Positions 57,945 to 64,000 of a DNA stretch of 64,000 nucleotides are shown here, in pieces. The translations under genes and the position numbers were made by a program. The notes below the pieces were generated by a model. That model was not told the DNA's origin. It made no database searches and saw only the letters and a program-made list of their open reading frames with translations. The stretch's first letter is position 1. Every line of letters begins with the position of its first letter. The stretch is from Globodera rostochiensis (lineage: Eukaryota > Nematoda > Chromadorea > Rhabditida > Heteroderidae), in NCBI GenBank assembly GCA_018350325.1, contig JAEVLN010000011.1, forward strand, positions 802,449 through 866,448, written 5' to 3'.

Positions 57945-58281
57945 TTCAAAGCCGAATCCGTAAAAGTAAAATTGGAGCTCAAAACATTTGATGAAATATT
58001 CAGAGAAGGCTGGTGGGACAAAGGTGAAGCCGAAGATTTGAAAATGCCGGCGCCAACAAAATTTGGACATTGTCGGGTTCAATTTGTCCATTGTGATCAG
58101 ATTCTGTGAGAGGAGGATTCTGTATTATTTGAATCGGGTTCAATTTGTCCACAGTGATCAGTTGAATTGGGTTTAATTTGTCCATTGTGATCAGACTCTG
58201 TGAGAGGAGGATTCTGATCAGTTGAATTGGGTTCAATTTGTCCGAGCTGGGTGTTCTGCCGATCGATTTCATTTTATCCAA
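57945..58281. pseudogene. fold-back HTH-family fragment
   Basis: Plus-strand bases 57945-58065 encode the AES...FDEIFREGWWDKGEAEDL part; from about 58072 the sequence switches to the minus strand and encodes acidic repeats, with the family's RQNTQIG-like linker at 58255. The two halves are joined in inverted orientation, as from template switching. Confidence 0.7.
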
Positions 58282-58620
58282 AGTTTGTTTTTAAATGGAA
58301 AAGTCTTAAATGCCCGAAGTGATTTCGCAATAAAATCTTTGAATTCACAATAATTTACCGATTTATCCTTAAGCTGGAAATTACTTCGAATTTTTGCGTT
58401 TATTAAGCAACCGAATAATACATACATAATAAACAAGTAAATAATGATCCCTAATCGATGAGGTTATGTAAAATTTAAATTTTCTCAATAAATTTTAATG
58501 TTTTTTTATACAAAAATAGTTTCTATTTCAAAAATTTCCCGTTGGTTTTCCTTTTGTAAATTAAATTTTTAGTAATTTCCTCCGGGGAGAATTTCAAATT
58601 ATTTTAAAACTATTTTCGGA

Positions 58621-59084
58621 AATAGTTTAGTTTATAGCCCCCCTTTTAAAAAAAAATACAATTTTTTTTCCAAGTTGATAAAAAGGAGTTTTCCAGGGCT
58701 ATTCAGGGACGTAGAATCCGAATATAAGCTCTGTTTCGACCGATTTCGAACCCCGGACCCGAATTCGAACAATTTATTAAAAATTCAAATTTTTTCAAAA
58801 ATCAATTTTAGCCTAAAACTCATTCAAAAAGCACAAAATTACAACGAAAAGGCAAGTAATGATCGAATTCATGCTTTTTGAATGAGTTTTAGGCTAAAAT
58901 TGATTTTTGAAAAAATTTGAATTTTTGATAAATTGTTCGAATTCGGGTCCGGGGTTCGAAATCGGTCGAAACAGAGCTTATATTCGGATTCTACGTCCCT
59001 GAATAGCCCTGGAAAACTCCTTTTTATCAACTTGGAAAAAAAATTGTATTTTTTTAAAAAAGGGGGGCTATAAACTAAACTATT
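58621..59084. repeat. near-perfect 210-bp inverted repeat
   Basis: Arms 58621-58833 and 58872-59084 are complementary with only a few indels in A/T runs, around a 38-bp loop. Transcribed, this would make a long hairpin RNA of about 210 bp. No coding or terminal transposon features are seen. Confidence 0.9.
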
Positions 59085-59748
59085 ACCCTATTTTCATTTG
59101 GCTATTCACAATCGATCGCCATCGTTGTAAAATGAAGATTATTTGTAGGATTATTCACCAAATGTCAGGAATATTGATTCGGGTGGGCTTATTATTGTTG
59201 TGTTCTTTACCACAAAGCAACACACAGATATAAATAATATTTATTGATCGGTTGGGAGTCACTGGTCAAATGTAAATGAATGGGGCAAAGAGCCAGGAAG
59301 GTGGAAAGAGTCCACCTTATAAGAACAAAAAGAGGATGGACGGGGAAAAGGGAAATGTCAACGTTATCGAAAAGATCGATAAATCAGAATGCCTGAAGAT
59401 GCCATTCTCTTCTCTCCAACAATTATTAAATAATATGATTAAAATGAATGCCCATTTTCCTTTTGGGCTGTCAATTATTACTTTCTCTGGAAAATATGGA
59501 TCATATTGTCCAGAGGCAAAGCAGAACAATTTAGATATCATTCGACTTCTCTCGGTCTGCATTGTAAGAATCCGGAAAATAATTTAGCGACAACCATTCC
59601 ACTGAAGAGTTACAGACCCGGGACTGAAGTGTCTTTTGAATTCATCATTATTATTTCGTTTTATTTTTGTGAATATTTATTTTCTTTAAAATTTTAAGAA
59701 TATTTTTAAAAACCACTAAATTCAGAGGTTGTTTTTTGCCCAAATAAA
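59085..59748. other. diverged 5' flank of the next HTH gene
   Basis: Holds a weakly conserved version of the family flank (AATGTCAGGAATATTGATTCGG near 59162) and the CTAAATTCAGAGGT motif just above the ATG. A 103-codon frame (59276-59587) has no features and is doubtful. Confidence 0.45.
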
Positions 59749-60872
59749 ATGGAAGAGTTTTGGATTTTAATTTTGGTGTCATTCTTCGTAACAAATTCAC
59801 TGGACAAAGCCAAATCCGTACAATTATTTGATGAAATATTCGGAGAAGGCTGGTGGGACAATGAAAAAGACGAAGAATGGAATAAATTAACGTTTGAACA
59901 AAATTTGCATCACCAAATCGACCGGCAGAACACCAAAATTGGACAAATTGAACCCAATTCAACTGATCAGAATCCTCCTCTCACAGAGTCTGATCACTCT
60001 AAACAAATTGATGAAATATTCGGAGAAGGATGGTGGGACAATGAAAAAGACGAAGAATGGAATAAATTAACGCTTGAACAAAATTTTCATCACCAAATCG
60101 GCCGACAGAACACCCCCCATCTTGGACAAATTGAACCCTATTCAACTGATCAGAATACTCCTCTCACAGAGTCTGATCACTGTAGACAAGAAGAAAATAT
60201 TGCTGAAAATGAGCAGAAACGTAAAATTATCGACAATTTCAACGAAATGAAAAACGAATTTAAGCAAAAAGGAAAATATTCGGCAAAAGAATGGTCTCAA
60301 ATTGAGGAGAATATTGGGAAAAATTTAAAAGTCTGTCGGTCAAAAATATATGAATGGAAAAAAGAATTTGGCCTAAGTCAAAAAATATTCTATGAAAAAG
60401 AAGAACGTAAACATTTTGTAGAGAAATTTGATCAAATGAAAGCCGAGTTACAGCGAGACGGAATCAAAAACTCTCAAAATGAATTAGATAAAACTGTCGC
60501 GAAAGAATTGGGCCTCAGTTATACAACCATTTACAAATGGAAACGTGAACTTGGCCAAACCGGTGAGTATTTCGGCTCAATTTAGTTATTATTTTATTAT
60601 AATTAAATTCTTTTACAGCACCAAATAAACACTCCTACAGCGAACAAAAGGAATTAATGAAACGTTATTATGCAATTAAGGGCAAAAATTCAAAAATTAA
60701 AGATGTGGACATTGCCAAAATGTTGAAAATTGGAAAAGTCACTTTGTATAAATGGAAAAAGCTATTTAAACAACAGCAATTTTATCCAAATTCTGTCGAT
60801 GGACATGCTGTGGAAGTAAATGCCGGCTCAACTATTCAGGAAATAGAGAACTCAGATTCGGGGAGTATTTGA
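59749..60872 (+). CDS. signal-peptide triple-HTH protein, duplicated block
   Basis: Two exons (59749-60562 and 60619-60872) give 355 residues. Signal peptide 1-22. The block FDEIFGEGWWDNEKDEEWNK plus the linker (HHQIxRQNT) and acidic repeat occur twice in tandem, an internal duplication of about 60 codons. Modules one (KIYEWKKEFG), two (TIYKWKREL) and three (TLYKWKKLFK) are all intact. It is the longest complete member here. Confidence 0.82.
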
Positions 60873-61350
60873 ATGAGGTCTTTTGTCAATTTGGCACAAA
60901 TTTCCACAAAAGCTGCCGAAGGGCTGTTGATTTGTAAAATGGGCTGATTTTGTATTTTATTTTAATTAATCTATAAAATTAGGAATTTTTGTTTGTACCA
61001 TTTCAGCACATTGTGCCAAAGGGGGGGGGGAGTGCCGTTGGTGTTTTGTGCTTTGTTGATATATGCTTATTTAATTTTTGATCGATTTTTCCCGCAATGA
61101 ATTTTGTTTTAGGGGCCGGACCGATATGCTCCAAAAATCGCTAAATATGGGCATATATATGCACCAACAAAAGGCCAAAAAGCCTATGCAATGAAAATGC
61201 CACTTTTAGTGCATTAATTTGCTCCAAATAGACCATCAATTCATTTTGGGTAATTCACCTAAAAGAATTGAAAACTTTTGTCAAAAGCACATCTCAACCA
61301 AAATTCAAACAGAAAATGAATATATTTATTAAAATTCCTGATGTGATGGC
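60873..61350. other. gene-free spacer
   Basis: A run of G (61021-61030) and AT-rich DNA; no ORF or RNA recognised. Confidence 0.5.
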
Positions 61351-61354
61351 CACC

Positions 61355-61735
61355 TTTAGGGGTGCATTTTCATCCCCGCCCCCGCCGGGGTGAGGACCGG
61401 GGATCCCCGTTTTCGGGGATGGACAAACCGGGGAACGGGGACGGGGGCCGGGGATCCTCGGTTTTCCCCGTCCCCGTCCCCCCCCCCCCCCCCCCCCCCC
61501 GGCGGCGACCCTACTTCAAACGCAGATTTTAAAATTTTTTTTGCAAAAAAAAATTGGTCATAACTTTTGGGTATTTTTAAATTGCAAAAATAACTCTTTG
61601 TTTTTAATATTCTACGATCCAACAGTTTCGGACAACCTAATCGGAAACGAGAACCGACCCCCCCCCCCCCCCCAAACCGAAAAAATCCCGTTTCTATGGT
61701 TCGGTTTGGTTCGGAACCGCCAAAATAGAAGTACT
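61355..61735. repeat. self-complementary GC-rich repeats
   Basis: 61376-61500 is made of CCCCG/CGGGG palindromes (GGGGATCCCCG) with a C run; 61645-61728 holds AACCGA/TCGGTT palindromes with a second C run. Each resembles the self-complementary MITEs elsewhere in this region; end motifs are not clear. Confidence 0.5.
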
Positions 61736-61903
61736 CAAGGGTTATCGAGGTCGCTGATCACGAATATGGCATCAGATTCATCATTTAGGCTTCTACAGCC
61801 CCCTAAAGCCCTGGAAACAGCTATAAAAGACGATACAATTTTTTAAAAATTCAAAAAAGCATTGATTTGAAATGATGATTAGATGAATGCATATGATAAA
61901 ATT

Positions 61904-62260
61904 TAATGCCACCCCCGGGGGCTCTATTAGAGGAAATACGGTAATTCATCGATCTATAAAAACGACGATCAATTGTGAATAGCCAAATGAAAAAGTTTTA
62001 AAGTAATCTAAATTCGCCCTGGAGGAAAAGTGGCAAACAATTAGAGGGCGGGGACTCCATTAAACAGGTATACCGTATTTCCTCTATTAGTAGCCCCGGG
62101 CTTCTATTTTTCAACCCCCCCTCGAGGGGGGGCTACAATTAGAGGGGGGGGGGCTTCAAATAGAGGGGGGGGGCTATTAATAGAGGAAATACGGTAAATG
62201 CTTTTCCCAATAATTTGAGTGTTCTTTTCTACAAAAGCGGTTTTCGGTCAGCATTTGATG
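61904..62260. repeat. repeat shared with 45.73-45.99 kb, copy B
   Basis: Contains the same CCCCCGGGGGCTCTATTAGAGG and the CGACGATCAATTGTGAATAGCC tail as copy A, split by extra sequence that includes the inverted-repeat element at 62071. Confidence 0.75.
62071..62196. mobile_element. MITE with TACCGTATTTCCTCTA ends
   Basis: Perfect 16-bp inverted ends TACCGTATTTCCTCTA and TAGAGGAAATACGGTA enclose G/C runs and CTCGAG. Half-copies occur at 45.82 and 61.92 kb. Confidence 0.75.
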
Positions 62261-62644
62261 CAATTTTTCCGAAACATATTATTTTCCTAGAAATTGTCCA
62301 AAGAGCACACAAAATTACAACAAAAAGGCAAATAATGATCGAATCTTGTTTATTAAACGATCTTAATAAAGATTTATTTTTCAACATTTAAAATTATTAA
62401 ATGCCAAATCCGGAATCCCTCGTCATTCCAGACCCACAAATGTACGGAATCAGTTTTTTGGTCCATCCATTATTAAGTTTTTGGAATTCGGTTAGTTTAA
62501 TTTGTCAAACTAAATTAATTCAGTTAATTTTCTCCGGGGAGAATTTTAAATTATTTAAAAAGTATTTTCATTTTATTGCAATCGAATTTTCCATTTAAGT
62601 TATAAATTAATTGCTAAATTTAGACTTTATTTTGCCCTAATAAA

Positions 62645-63260
62645 ATGAAAGAATTTTGGATTTTAATTTTGGTGTCATTCTTCGTAACAAATTCACTGGA
62701 CAAAGCCGAATCCGTACAATTGGAAGAATTGGAGGAATTGCCACTCCAAACATTTGACGAATTATGGGTTAATGAATGGTGGGACAAAGATGAAGCCGAA
62801 AATTTGAAAACGCCCGCGCCAACAAACTTTGGACAAATTGAACTCAATTCAACTGATCAGAATCCTCCTCTCACAGAGTCTGATCACTCTGGACAAATTA
62901 AACGCAATTCAACTGATCAGAATCCTCCTCTCACAGAGTCTGATCATGACAAATTGAACCCAATTCAACTATCGGAATCCTCCTCTCACAGAGTCAGATC
63001 ACTCTGACAATGCCAATTCAAGCGAAAATGTTGCTGAGGATAAGCAAAAACGTAAAATTGTTGCCAAATTCAATGAAATGAAAGACGAATTTAAGCAAAA
63101 AGGAAAATATTCGACAAAACAATGGAATCAAATTGAAAACAAAATAGCTAACCTTTTAAAAGTCAATCGCAAAAAAATATATAAATGGAAAAAAGAATTT
63201 GGCCTAGTCGAAAAGTGTTATATGAATAAGAAGAACGCAAACATTTAATAGAGAAATTTG
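62645..63260 (+). pseudogene. HTH-family copy with frameshifts
   Basis: Opens with an intact signal peptide (EFWILILVSFFVTNSLDK), LPLQTFDELWVNEWWDK, and two acidic repeats; a short deletion in the third repeat shifts the frame. The first HTH module (IYKWKKEFG) is still recognisable before a second shift. The sequence then runs into an inverted copy. Confidence 0.75.
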
Positions 63261-63261
63261 A

Positions 63262-63763
63262 TCAGATGATTTGCGATTGACTTTTAAATGGTTAGCAATT
63301 TTTTCCTCAATTTGAGACCCTTTCTTTTGCCGAAAATTTTCCTATTTTCTTAATTCGTCTTTCATTTCGTTGAAATTGTCGACAATTTTACGTTTTTGCT
63401 CATTTTCAGCAATATTTTCGTCTTGTCTAGAGTGATCAGACTCTGTGAGAGGAGTATTCTGATCAGTTGAATTGGATTCAATTTGTCCAAGCTGATCAGG
63501 TGAATTGGGTTCAATTTGTCCAATTTGGGTGTTCTGTCGGTCGATTTGGTGATGGACATTTTGTCCAAAGTTTGTTGGCGGCGGCGTTTCGAAATCTTCG
63601 GCCACATCTTTGTCCCACCAGCCTTCTCCGAATATTTCATCAAATGTTTTGAGCGGCGGTTCCTCCAATTTTACTTTTACGGCTTCGGCTTTGTCCAGTC
63701 AATTTGTTGTAAAAAATGCAAACAAAATTAAAATCTAAAATTCATTCATCTTAGGATAATTGT
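63262..63763 (-). pseudogene. inverted HTH-family copy with broken signal
   Basis: The frame from 63668 encodes EEPPLKTFDEIFGEGWWDK, one 11-residue and one full acidic repeat, and the start of module one. Upstream the signal-peptide region contains two stops. It meets the plus-strand copy tail to tail near 63265, a second fold-back junction. Confidence 0.75.
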
Positions 63764-64000
63764 TGCGATTTATATGAGAATATTTTGTATCGAAATATAA
63801 CTAAAATGCTGAAATTTTTAGCCCAAATAAATGCAAATAATAAAAAATTTGTTGTAGTCACTCAGAAAGCAACCTCTGAATTTAGGGGCATTTATATGAA
63901 ATTAATTCATTTTTAAATTTTAAGAATAATAAATTTACAAATCTCACCCAAATCAATATTCCTGACATCTCATAAATATTTTTCCTATAATAATCATGAT
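63764..64000 (-). repeat. HTH-gene 5' flank, runs off the window
   Basis: On minus, CATATAAATGCCCCTAAATTCAGAGG and the AGATGTCAGGAATATTGATT block match the conserved upstream flank of other members. It belongs to the pseudogene at 63763. Confidence 0.65.

Noticed and set aside
59276..59587. 103-codon plus frame
   Set aside because: No signal, motif or flank conservation; lies in a diverged promoter flank.

Overview
The window looks like animal, most likely nematode, genomic DNA. It is AT-rich, has very short GT-AG introns (about 28-117 nt) with T-rich TTTTAG or TTTCAG acceptors, and carries small repeat families. No host housekeeping gene is intact, so the phylum is an inference and a closer assignment would be guesswork.

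Region 1 (1-16283) is an extremely AT-rich desert with no convincing long ORF. A few short GC-richer islands look like isolated exons or exon relics, one of them resembling the M41 (FtsH/YME1-type) protease motif.

Region 2 (16284-39677) is a nearly perfectly delimited 23.4-kb Polinton/Maverick virus-like transposon with roughly 380-bp terminal inverted repeats (TIRs). Its minus-strand block carries the whole Polinton hallmark set, in transcription order: three short spliced genes of unknown role, an A32/FtsK-type packaging ATPase, a small basic core-like protein, a large basic/acidic protein, a retroviral-type integrase with C-terminal chromodomain, a spliced penton-like minor capsid protein, a pX/pVI-like basic protein, the double-jelly-roll major capsid protein, a small type I membrane protein, an adenain-type cysteine protease, and an 11-exon family B DNA polymerase. 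Beyond the polymerase lie accessory genes: on minus a four-Cys zinc protein and a RING protein, on plus a stand-alone PAZ-domain protein, a small membrane protein and a Q/N-rich multi-exon gene that abuts an 18-copy hairpin-forming minisatellite. I see no obvious break in any core gene, so the element may be young or recently active. Packaging ATPase, capsid proteins and protease together imply a virion-forming life style; the PAZ and RING genes look like host-interaction genes.

Region 3 (39678-64000) is a repeat-rich nursery for a multicopy host gene family. Intact members encode an N-terminal secretory signal, a conserved FDEIFGEGWW block, tandem 20-residue acidic repeats and three homeodomain-like helix-turn-helix (HTH) modules, the third on a separate exon. 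Four complete genes (44016, 47072, 52681 and 59749, counting the signal-less single-exon form at 47072), one truncated gene (54730) and about nine pseudogene fragments are present, some joined as fold-backs. Between them lie gag-like remnants, a duplicated roughly 1-kb interspersed repeat, hAT-like and other self-complementary MITEs, tRNA-like sequences, and a 950-bp element with GC-rich inverted termini containing nematode telomere-like TTAGGC motifs.
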